Source: Candidatus Poseidoniaceae archaeon | GTDB lineage: Archaea; Thermoplasmatota; Poseidoniia; Poseidoniales; Poseidoniaceae | Direction of reading: 5' to 3' | Assembly (NCBI GenBank): GCA_030741455.1 | Contig: JASLVI010000026.1 | Coordinates: 1-14,154, forward strand | Length of the DNA: 14,154 nt | Shown here: in pieces, positions 8,098 through 14,154 of the stretch | How positions within the stretch are numbered: position 1 is the first letter of the stretch | How the letters are laid out: every line of letters starts with the position of its first letter | Position numbers and translations under genes: made by a program | The notes under the pieces: model-generated | The model's input: the letters and a program-made list of their open reading frames with translations, nothing else | Told to the model about the DNA's origin: nothing | Database searches by the model: none

Positions 8098-9306
8098 ATG
8101 AACATTCACGAATACCAAGGTAAAGCATTGTTCAAAGCGAATGGCGTCAAGGTTCTTGATGGCGTTCACTGTACAAGTGTTGATGAAGCACTCAGCGCCT
8201 ATGATTCACTTAACTCAAAGGTTGTTGCTGTTAAATCCCAAATCCATGCAGGTGGTCGAGGGAAAGGAAATCTCTACTGCCCAAATACTGGAGACCTCTT
8301 GATGGAAGGTGGCGTAAAAATTGCTTTTTCACGAGATGATGTCGAGACCTATGCAACCAACATTCTTGGACACATTCTCGTTACCAAGCAAACCGGTGAA
8401 GAAGGTAAAATCGTCAATCACTTGTATGTAGAATCCGGCTGCGATATCGCGCACGAGTACTATCTTGCACTTCTCGTCGATCGTGAGAAGAAATCCGTTT
8501 TGATCATGGCTTCAACCGAAGGCGGCATGGATATCGAGGAAGTGGCCGAAGAAACGCCTGAGTTGTTGCATAAGGTCAACGTTGACCCCAACGCTGGCTT
8601 GATGGGCTATCAGATACGCGATCTCGGCCTCGCACTCGGGCTTTCAGGCGCTGCGCACAAATCATTTGGAAAGATGCTTCGTTCCTTGTACGCATTGTTT
8701 GTGAAGGAAGACTGTGCAATGGTCGAAATCAACCCGTTGGTTCGTACCGGAGGGGATGAGATGGTTGCTTTGGATGCGAAGGTGAGTTTCGATGAGAATG
8801 CCGAATTCCGACACAAAGATTGGGATGAAATTCGTGATCTTTCCGAAGAAGAGGACGTCGAAATCCGTGCGAAGGAAACGGGCCTTTCATACGTCAAACT
8901 TGATGGAAACATCGGTTGTTTAGTGAATGGCGCAGGTCTTGCTATGGCCACAATGGACGTTATCAAATTGTACGGTGGAGAACCTGCAAACTTCCTCGAT
9001 GTTGGCGGCGGTGCCAATGAGGAACAGGTTAAGACGGCCTTCTCGATTATTCTTGAAGATCCAAACGTCAAAGGAATTCTTGTCAACATCTTTGGTGGAA
9101 TCATGCGATGTGACATTATTGCACGTGGCGTCATAGCTGCTACCGAAGCCCTCGATCTCAATGTACCGCTTGTTGTACGTTTGGCAGGAACCAACGTCGA
9201 TGAGGGCAAAGCAATACTCGCTGCGTCAACATTGAACATTCATCCTGCTGATGATTTGGCAGAAGGTGCTCAAAAGATTGTACAATTGATCGGAGGTGAG
9301 ATCTGA
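8098..9306 (+). CDS. sucC: Succinyl-CoA synthetase, beta subunit
   Basis: SucC binds nucleotide (ATP-grasp domain) and, with SucD, interconverts succinyl-CoA and succinate with substrate-level phosphorylation in the citric acid cycle. It has 402 residues against about 388 in E. coli. The N-terminus [12 protein letters not shown], the HAGGRGKG nucleotide loop (50-57), VEINPL with metal ligands Glu210 and Asn212, the LDVGGGAN motif and [10 protein letters not shown] are all present. Right after HAGGRGKG there is an extra stretch of about 13 residues ([13 protein letters not shown]) before GGVKIAF, where bacterial enzymes have a tight turn. sucC overlaps sucD by one base (TGATG). Start ATG 8098 begins exactly at the conserved family N-terminus. 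Confidence 0.96.
   Translation: MNIHEYQGKALFKANGVKVLDGVHCTSVDEALSAYDSLNSKVVAVKSQIHAGGRGKGNLYCPNTGDLLMEGGVKIAFSRDDVETYATNILGHILVTKQTGEEGKIVNHLYVESGCDIAHEYYLALLVDREKKSVLIMASTEGGMDIEEVAEETPELLHKVNVDPNAGLMGYQIRDLGLALGLSGAAHKSFGKMLRSLYALFVKEDCAMVEINPLVRTGGDEMVALDAKVSFDENAEFRHKDWDEIRDLSEEEDVEIRAKETGLSYVKLDGNIGCLVNGAGLAMATMDVIKLYGGEPANFLDVGGGANEEQVKTAFSIILEDPNVKGILVNIFGGIMRCDIIARGVIAATEALDLNVPLVVRLAGTNVDEGKAILAASTLNIHPADDLAEGAQKIVQLIGGEI
9292..9299 (+). promoter_or_regulatory. Shine-Dalgarno site for sucD
   Basis: GGAGGTGA lies within the last codons of sucC and ends 6 bases before the sucD ATG at 9306. With the TGATG stop-start overlap it supports coupled, equimolar translation of the two subunits. 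Confidence 0.85.
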
Positions 9307-10235
9307 TGGGAATTTGGATTGAAGAAAATGCAAAGGTATTGGTTCAAGGAATCACAGGAAAGCAAGGTATGTTCCATGCCGATAAGATGGTTGAATATGG
9401 AACCAACATCGTTGGAGGATGTACTCCAGGTAAAGGCGGTCAAACCGTTGAATTGCAAGGAAAGCCCTACCCTGTTTGGAATTCTATGTTCGAGGCAATT
9501 GAAGCAACAGACGCTGATGCAACCGTCATTTACGTACCCCCGCCATTTGCAGGAGAGGCCATCATGGAAGCAGCAGATGCTTTTGACCAAGTGAAAGGCG
9601 AAGGGGTTGTTGTCTGCATTACGGAAGGAATTCCAACATTGGACATGGTCAAGGCTGTTGCCTTTGTCGAGAACCGTCCTGGTGTACGACTGATTGGACC
9701 GAATTGTCCTGGAATCATTACTCCAGGTGATGGCGGTGGTGCAAAGATTGGAATCATGCCTGGGCACATCCACGCAAAGGGTCGAATTGGAATCGTTTCC
9801 AAATCGGGTACCTTGACGTACGAAGCTGTTGCTCAAACAATGAGCATTGGTGAGGGGCAGTCGACTTGTGTGGGTATTGGGGGCGACCCAGTGAATGGGA
9901 CTGGTTTCATCGATTGTCTTGCGGCCTTTGAAGCAGATTCGCAAACAGAAGCCATCGTCATGATCGGAGAAATTGGCGGTAATGCTGAACAGGAAGCAGC
10001 CGCTTGGGCCAAAGAGAATGTTACCAAACCAATTGTTGGATTTGTTGCAGGTGCCACAGCACCTCCAGGTAAGCGAATGGGGCATGCGGGGGCAATCATC
10101 TCTGGTGGAAAGGGAACTGCAGAAGAGAAATTCGAAGCCTTCGAAGCTGCAGGAATTGCGTGTGCGAAAGATCCTTCTGAACTTGGTGCAGTCCTTCTCG
10201 AAGCGTTGAAGAAAGCCGGATTGAGAAACGAGTGA
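9306..10235 (+). CDS. sucD: Succinyl-CoA synthetase, alpha subunit
   Basis: SucD binds CoA and carries the phosphohistidine intermediate of succinyl-CoA synthetase. The CoA-binding Rossmann motif GITGKQG (15-21) with PGKGGQ, the IGPNCPG motif, SKSGTLTYE, and the active-site His260 in [15 protein letters not shown] are all present. At 309 residues it is slightly longer than the 289-residue E. coli protein, with an additional stretch near DGGGAKIG and at the C-terminus. It is translated from an ATG that overlaps the sucC stop. The next gene starts one base after its stop codon, so the operon continues into the primase-like gene. Confidence 0.96.
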   Translation: MGIWIEENAKVLVQGITGKQGMFHADKMVEYGTNIVGGCTPGKGGQTVELQGKPYPVWNSMFEAIEATDADATVIYVPPPFAGEAIMEAADAFDQVKGEGVVVCITEGIPTLDMVKAVAFVENRPGVRLIGPNCPGIITPGDGGGAKIGIMPGHIHAKGRIGIVSKSGTLTYEAVAQTMSIGEGQSTCVGIGGDPVNGTGFIDCLAAFEADSQTEAIVMIGEIGGNAEQEAAAWAKENVTKPIVGFVAGATAPPGKRMGHAGAIISGGKGTAEEKFEAFEAAGIACAKDPSELGAVLLEALKKAGLRNE

Positions 10236-10236
10236 T

Positions 10237-11535
10237 ATGAGCGAAGAGAGAAGAAACGAACTTCTCGCCCATTATGCTCAGAATGCCATCGACCTATCTT
10301 GGCTTCCATCTCCAAATCAACATTCATATCGATGGAAAACCATTGAAGGAAGATGGGTAACTGCTCGTCGACGTATCAGAAATCATCAGACATTGATGAA
10401 AGCAATTGGAAGGAATGTTGTTAGCGATCTTTACTTCTCAACTTCGAGGTGGTTGGACCCAATCGATTTACCTCGACTTCGGGATAAAGAACGACCGCAC
10501 CCAATTCTTCTAGATCATCTCATTGTCTTCGACATTGACGTTGCCCCATTGAGTCTAAAGAACCTCGAAAAGGCTCAACGAATTGCAATTGAATTACACA
10601 ACTATCTGCAATCTGATTTGACGATTGAATTCCTGAGTGCCTCGTTCTCTGGCAGCAAAGGATTTCACCTTTTTTACCTCGATCTCGAGAGGGAAAAATT
10701 TGCAATCGAGGACCCAAAGCAGCGTGAAGAAGGTGTGCGAGATCATCGTAAACAATTACTTACTAGAGTCATTGAAGAGGGTTTTGAAGTTGATCCGCGT
10801 GTGACTGCTGACACTCGAAGAATCATCAGATTACCTGGTTCAGTTCATGGAACAACGGGCTATCAGTGCACAGCACTCTCATTGGAACAAATCAATCAAC
10901 CAATCAAAGAACTTCTCAAGATGATTCATAGAGTTGAATCTGCACAAAAAATCCCCAAACGTGCAAAAGCCAAGAAGAAAGGTGAGAAAGCCAAGAAACA
11001 GAAGAAGGCAGAACCTCAAGCCGAAATACAAACGAGGCAAACGCACATGGTTGAAGCGAGCACGCACATATCAGGAACGAAAGATCGTTCAGTTCTCTTT
11101 TTCTGGCTTCCTCTTTCATGGGGTGAGCCTCAAAAAGCGATGGAGAGGGCTGTTCAATTGATGGAGGAGGAAGATCTAGGAATATGTTCATTCTGGCAAC
11201 AAGGAGAACGGATTTTGATGCTTTGTCCAAAAGCACTCACACTTGCTCAAGTAATCAAAATGTATTCGAGGAATGGATTGAATAAACGTGCATCGATATT
11301 GAAGGAACGAGAGCATGATTGGATTCGAATATCCAGTGTTATGTCTGAAGATGCAGAATGGAGCCTCGAACTTGAACCCATTGGATTATTTGGTCAGGCA
11401 CGAAATGCGAAGCATGTGTATTCCCAATCACATCTTGAACTTGAGAAACGAATGGGAATTCATCGTAGAATTGATGCTTCTGTAACGCTCGCTGGAAGCC
11501 TAGAACCGACTTTGAGACTTTCTGTTCGGCAATGA
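10237..11535 (+). CDS. PriS-like archaeo-eukaryotic primase with extra C-terminal domain
   Basis: The first 215 residues match the catalytic core of the archaeal/eukaryotic primase small subunit. They contain DLYFSTSRWL before the active site, VFDID (catalytic Asp99 and Asp101), SGSKGFH (138-144, nucleotide-binding His144), and VTADTRRIIRLPGSVHGTTG (189-208, third Asp192 and the RLPGSxH signature). No Cys lies between DID and SGSKGFH, so the zinc knuckle of canonical PriS is missing. The stretch from His144 to Asp192 is also much shorter than usual. A Lys-rich linker (about 240-258) joins the core to about 160 residues that I do not recognise (starting near VLFFWLPLSWGEP). The protein may be the replicative primase subunit in divergent form, or a repair/accessory AEP. 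The ATG lies one base after the sucD stop, without a clear Shine-Dalgarno site. Confidence 0.8.
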   Translation: MSEERRNELLAHYAQNAIDLSWLPSPNQHSYRWKTIEGRWVTARRRIRNHQTLMKAIGRNVVSDLYFSTSRWLDPIDLPRLRDKERPHPILLDHLIVFDIDVAPLSLKNLEKAQRIAIELHNYLQSDLTIEFLSASFSGSKGFHLFYLDLEREKFAIEDPKQREEGVRDHRKQLLTRVIEEGFEVDPRVTADTRRIIRLPGSVHGTTGYQCTALSLEQINQPIKELLKMIHRVESAQKIPKRAKAKKKGEKAKKQKKAEPQAEIQTRQTHMVEASTHISGTKDRSVLFFWLPLSWGEPQKAMERAVQLMEEEDLGICSFWQQGERILMLCPKALTLAQVIKMYSRNGLNKRASILKEREHDWIRISSVMSEDAEWSLELEPIGLFGQARNAKHVYSQSHLELEKRMGIHRRIDASVTLAGSLEPTLRLSVRQ

Positions 11536-11538
11536 ATC

Positions 11539-11544
11539 TTTATA
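11539..11544 (+). promoter_or_regulatory. TATA box before structured leader
   Basis: TTTATA fits the archaeal box A consensus and lies just after the primase-like stop codon (11533-11535). A start of transcription is expected about 24-28 bases downstream, at roughly 11566-11570. That is where the structured segment begins. Confidence 0.5.
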
Positions 11545-11559
11545 CACCGTGTCGGTGTA
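11543..11559. promoter_or_regulatory. 17-base perfect dyad overlapping the TATA box, possible operator
   Basis: TACACCG-TGT-CGGTGTA is a perfect 7-bp inverted repeat with a 3-base centre. It overlaps the last two bases of the TATA box and ends about 8 bases before the expected transcription start, a typical place for an archaeal repressor site. It could instead act as the end hairpin of the sucCD-primase transcript, but no T-run follows it. Confidence 0.4.
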
Positions 11560-11566
11560 ATAGAAA

Positions 11567-11660
11567 TGTCTCCAATGGAGTCTTCGGACAATGACATCTC
11601 TTGCGATGCAAGTACCATTAGACCCAACCGGTCATGGCGCTTGGAGACAGCGCCATGACC
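11567..11660 (+). ncRNA. Candidate structured leader RNA or small RNA
   Basis: The segment starts where transcription from the TATA box at 11539 should begin and ends in a strong hairpin. In order it holds TGTCTCCAA (11567-11575), a GTC-TTCG-GAC tetraloop hairpin (11580-11589), CTTGC-GAT-GCAAG (11600-11612), and the 11-bp hairpin 11630-11660. The hairpin's 9-base loop TTGGAGACA is the exact reverse complement of 11567-11575. Pairing these would either form a pseudoknot or compete with the hairpin by building a long-range 9-bp helix enclosing 65 bases. A Shine-Dalgarno sequence for the zinc-finger gene starts 5 bases after the hairpin, so control of that gene is possible. It matches no RNA family I know. 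A tRNA was considered and excluded. Confidence 0.45.
11630..11660 (+). repeat. Perfect 11-bp inverted repeat with 9-base loop
   Basis: GGTCATGGCGC (11630-11640) and GCGCCATGACC (11650-11660) form an uninterrupted GC-rich stem around the loop TTGGAGACA (11641-11649). No T-run follows directly, which argues against a simple terminator for the upstream operon. Confidence 0.9.
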
Positions 11661-11665
11661 AACTC

Positions 11666-11671
11666 GAGGTG
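11666..11671 (+). promoter_or_regulatory. Shine-Dalgarno site deciding a TTG start
   Basis: GAGGTG ends 6 bases before TTG 11678, the same spacing as at gyrA and sucD. It lies 5 bases after the 11-bp hairpin, so folding or unfolding of that hairpin could alter access. Confidence 0.7.
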
Positions 11672-11677
11672 TGAATT

Positions 11678-12325
11678 TTGGCTGAAGGGAAAAAACGCAG
11701 ATTCCTTCCTTTCTACATAGCAGCGATTATTCTATCCAGTGTAAGTTCAGATTTTGATTTTGGAATTGGGGTTGGCATTGCGTGGGTAATGCTCATTTTT
11801 ACATCACTTACCCATCTTGTTGTCAAAATTATGTCTGTTCAAAACCAAATCCAAGGAGGCATGCATCCATCAGGTTACCAACCCAATGCACGACCTGTTC
11901 AAAGGAGAGCTTATGGCCGTACTACGCATTATGATCAGATGGTTCGAAAACTTCAGAGTCAACCTCTACAAGGATTGAGCGCAGACCAAGCTGCAACACA
12001 ATACGCTTCCTTCTTTAATGGAGGTCGTAAAGCATCCCAGCCTTTCTTTTCAAATCCACAGGTGCAGGCCGTGCTTGGAATCATGCCAACTCAAGCCACA
12101 CAAGTCACCAACTCCCAACCAGCAAAACCTGTGACTGCTGAATCGGCAGCAACTGGTGCGTTTTGGTCGAGCATGCCAGAATCAAGTGAACCTGCTACAG
12201 AAGTGTGTGGAAATCCAACCTGCACAACGCCAGTCAACGTATTTGATTTCCGTTGTTTCAAATGTAGGAAGCGCTTCTGTGCGGCTTGCAAAGGTAACAA
12301 AATCACCTGTCCTAGTTGTTCATAG
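11678..12325 (+). CDS. Membrane-anchored AN1-like zinc-finger protein
   Basis: The protein has 215 residues. After a basic start (MAEGKKRR) there are two hydrophobic segments, about 9-24 and 29-52, separated by a short acidic turn (DFDFG). This suggests a hairpin anchor with both ends on the same side. A polar Gln/Ser/Ala-rich stretch follows, then eight cysteines at 177, 182, 193, 196, 201, 204, 211 and 214. The spacing C-x4-C-x10-C-x2-C-x4-C-x2-C-x6-C-x2-C, with FRCFKCRKRFCAAC, resembles AN1-type zinc fingers in which the two His ligands are replaced by Cys. AN1-like fingers bind two zinc ions and often mediate protein contacts; the partner here is unknown. The start is a TTG with a good Shine-Dalgarno site. 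The stop overlaps the end of the convergent helicase gene. Confidence 0.75.
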   Translation: MAEGKKRRFLPFYIAAIILSSVSSDFDFGIGVGIAWVMLIFTSLTHLVVKIMSVQNQIQGGMHPSGYQPNARPVQRRAYGRTTHYDQMVRKLQSQPLQGLSADQAATQYASFFNGGRKASQPFFSNPQVQAVLGIMPTQATQVTNSQPAKPVTAESAATGAFWSSMPESSEPATEVCGNPTCTTPVNVFDFRCFKCRKRFCAACKGNKITCPSCS

Positions 12326-14154
12326 GAAAATCTGCTTCTTGTGGATTGAATTCTTTGGCCCAAGGTTTTGTTGTTGGATTGCTTCAAGCCGTTGTTTACC
12401 ATCTGCACTATGTGCATAGAATAATTCAGCAGGACTGATGAACTCCTGCCAATATCTCAAGAAGAGATCTGCATCCTCTCGCTTACCAGCTAAGATTTTA
12501 GGAACTGCGTGGTACATGACAAGCCTTGACTCAATGGGGCGTAGATATTTTGCTAACACTTCGGGCAGGAGTTTTGTTAACCACGTATCGTTGAAGAATT
12601 TGGAATATCTTGAGATGACATAGCGAGGATTTTCCAGTGGACCTAATACTTCTCCAAGTGCTTCGGTGAAGATTTTTGATTCCTCTTCTGTACTGTTGAC
12701 AAGGTGCATCCTCAACCAACCGCCTCCACGGTCGCCGCCAGATGCTCTGCAACTATTGGAAATATGTCCTGCATGAATGAGGCTGTTTGAAACAACCAAT
12801 GCCATGGCTTGGACAAGGGATTGCTGATTCCAAACTTGGTTCGAACCAAATTTGAATCCTGAACCCAATCCAAAGTTATCATCGTTTGATTTTGTTTCAA
12901 CCGCAGCTCTTGGATGTGCACTGAATGGCTGCCCGATGCCCCATAATTTACGTGTCTTGTCCCGATTCCTTGACCGCATGAGCATTTCTTCATTGAACAA
13001 AACCATGCCCTCGCTGATACCTTCAGGTTCAGCTTCTGTGAAGGCTGCATGAACGTGCCCTACGCCTTTTTCGATGGCTCCATCATCACAAACACCGTAG
13101 AGTTGTTTGTGTTTCTTTTCAAAACGATGGTAATCCTTGAATCCATTTGTGAATTCATCTGCAAAACAAATCACGTCCCAGTTGTTGGCAACCTTTCCAG
13201 GCCAATCTTTGTCCAATCGCATTGATCGACCACGAAGTTGATTGATGCTCATGCTGGTTGTAACAGTGGTCAGGTCCACAAGAACGTTGATTTTTGATGC
13301 ATCCCAACCTTCGCCTAAGAGCCCGCGTGTTCCAATCAAACACTTTGTCAGTCCTTGTTGGAAGAATTCTGTAATCATAATGGAATAATACCTCGGAATC
13401 CAATCCTTCCCTCGACCGATAATAACGTAGTATGTGTCTTCATGACGTGCTCTTAATTCGATGTCGAGATTACGTTCAGCAATCCATGCTCGAGCCGTTG
13501 AAAGAAACCGTTCTGAAAGATCATCATCTATCAAAACGGTACTCCCTGTCATAAGAATGGGGTCAAGGAGGTCACCTGAGTCGCATTGAACAAGTGCCCT
13601 AAATGCTGCAATTGCACCACCTGCTTCATCATCCATCACACCTTCAACCAAGGTTGTAGCGGATGTTTTCTCAAAGTCTGTGACGATGACTGCACGAATA
13701 TCTGATCCGAGCGATTGCATTTCAGTGGAAATGATTTCTGAAAGCGCCTCAATCTTTGTCGCAGCATATGCCATAATTCTACCAACTGGAGACGCACAGG
13801 GGCGAATTCCAGTTTCGGTAATTTGCATCCCTAGCAGCCGAAGTCGACTGGTAAGTGTCTCACCTTTCTTGTGGTCCTCTTTCAACTCCGATCGCCGTAG
13901 TCCATGCCGTACATATCGATCCAGAACAGGACGCAAATAGGCCATTCGGCCCCATTCAGAACCCATGTATTTAGGAACCTCAGGTGGAAGATTTATGTTA
14001 TGATTTTTGAGATAGATTCGTGCAGCAACGCTGAACACTTCGTTTCGTTTTGCATACGTCCCCCATGTGACGGACCTTCCTCCGGGGAGTATTTTCTCAT
14101 CGAGTTGTTGATACACCCAATCCTGTAATCGCGGAACACCGTTTTGGTAAGCAG
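12320..14154 (-). CDS. SF2 (DEAD/DEAH-like) helicase, C-terminal part (partial)
   Basis: The reading frame runs on past the right edge: before the GTG at 14114-14116 the frame stays open to 14154, so this GTG is probably not the true start. The second RecA-like domain is visible: VIVTDFEKTSA, motif V GTRGLLGEGWD (13301-13333) and motif VI QLRGRSMRLD (13210-13239), whose QxxGRxxR arginines contact ATP. The Walker A and DExH motifs must lie beyond the window. A C-terminal region of about 250 residues (including WNQQSLVQAMALVVSNSLIH and a hydrophobic tail domain) is not one I recognise. The family unwinds or translocates on nucleic acid; the specific role is unknown. Its TGA overlaps the TAG of the convergent zinc-finger gene by 6 bases. 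Confidence 0.85.
   Translation of the reverse strand, partial: AYQNGVPRLQDWVYQQLDEKILPGGRSVTWGTYAKRNEVFSVAARIYLKNHNINLPPEVPKYMGSEWGRMAYLRPVLDRYVRHGLRRSELKEDHKKGETLTSRLRLLGMQITETGIRPCASPVGRIMAYAATKIEALSEIISTEMQSLGSDIRAVIVTDFEKTSATTLVEGVMDDEAGGAIAAFRALVQCDSGDLLDPILMTGSTVLIDDDLSERFLSTARAWIAERNLDIELRARHEDTYYVIIGRGKDWIPRYYSIMITEFFQQGLTKCLIGTRGLLGEGWDASKINVLVDLTTVTTSMSINQLRGRSMRLDKDWPGKVANNWDVICFADEFTNGFKDYHRFEKKHKQLYGVCDDGAIEKGVGHVHAAFTEAEPEGISEGMVLFNEEMLMRSRNRDKTRKLWGIGQPFSAHPRAAVETKSNDDNFGLGSGFKFGSNQVWNQQSLVQAMALVVSNSLIHAGHISNSCRASGGDRGGGWLRMHLVNSTEEESKIFTEALGEVLGPLENPRYVISRYSKFFNDTWLTKLLPEVLAKYLRPIESRLVMYHAVPKILAGKREDADLFLRYWQEFISPAELFYAHSADGKQRLEAIQQQNLGPKNSIHKKQIFL

Noticed and set aside
8610..9239. 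Minus-strand open frame (209 codons) opposite sucC.
   Set aside because: Ser/Pro/Arg-rich composition typical of the antisense of a coding frame; sucC motifs occupy the other strand.
9270..10085. Long minus-strand open frame (271 codons) opposite sucD.
   Set aside because: Cys/Asn-rich low-quality translation with no recognisable motif, antisense to a well-identified gene.
11568..11650. Possible tRNA, since GTCTCCA and TGGAGAC could form a 7-bp acceptor stem about 80 bases apart.
   Set aside because: No T-arm with GTTCRA, no anticodon arm of proper size, and the 3' half is locked in an 11-bp hairpin. The reverse strand gives no tRNA either.
11567..11677. Box C/D or H/ACA guide RNA in the intergenic region.
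   Set aside because: No RTGATGA/CTGA box pair on either strand and no ACA box at the right distance from a pseudouridylation-pocket hairpin.
12320..14116. GTG at 14116 as the true start of the helicase gene.
   Set aside because: The frame stays open to the window edge, and helicase motifs I-III must lie upstream, so the gene is truncated by the window and is not short.

Overview
The window looks like a chromosomal segment of a planktonic, moderate-GC euryarchaeon, most likely Marine Group II/III (Poseidoniales-type). That assignment is an inference from gene content, since no rRNA is present. It rests on a mixture of archaeal information-processing and metabolic genes (a PriS-like archaeo-eukaryotic primase, an archaeal short-type triosephosphate isomerase) with a bacterial-type DNA gyrase operon (gyrB-gyrA). 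Archaeal TATA-like boxes are seen upstream of some genes, and strong Shine-Dalgarno sequences decide TTG starts at others. No rRNA, tRNA, CRISPR array, insertion sequence or other mobile element was seen.

Layout. 1-3226 (+): the 3' end of gyrB overlapping a complete gyrA. 3305-4558 (+): a DRE-TIM acyltransferase of the isopropylmalate/homocitrate/citramalate synthase type. 4615-4917 (+): a small two-helix membrane protein with its own apparent promoter. 4949-7982 (-): a compact three-gene unit read right to left: sugar-phosphate nucleotidyltransferase (GMPP-like), triosephosphate isomerase, and an AstE/AspA-type zinc amidohydrolase. 7983-8097: a short divergent promoter region. 8098-11535 (+): sucC-sucD-(PriS-like primase), packed with a 1-base overlap and a 1-base gap. 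11536-11677: an intergenic region with a TATA box, a dyad and a strongly structured RNA segment in front of a membrane-anchored AN1-like zinc-finger protein (11678-12325, +). 12320-14154 (-): the C-terminal part of an SF2 helicase, convergent with the zinc-finger gene and overlapping it by 6 bases, running off the right edge.

How the genes fit together. Gyrase subunits are translationally coupled and make one enzyme. SucC and SucD form the two subunits of succinyl-CoA synthetase; the primase-like gene appears to ride on their transcript. TPI and the nucleotidyltransferase belong to central sugar metabolism and surface glycan or nucleotide-sugar supply.

Most interesting points. (1) GyrA ends in a textbook EF-hand calcium loop, and a second DxDxDG loop is inserted in its C-terminal beta-pinwheel, suggesting a calcium-sensing gyrase. 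(2) The primase-like protein keeps the catalytic Asp/His/Arg motifs but lacks the zinc knuckle and much of the usual insert, and carries a Lys-rich linker plus an unrecognised C-terminal domain. (3) The 11567-11660 segment has an 11-bp perfect hairpin whose whole 9-nt loop is exactly complementary to a site just upstream, an architecture that fits a switching leader RNA or a small RNA.
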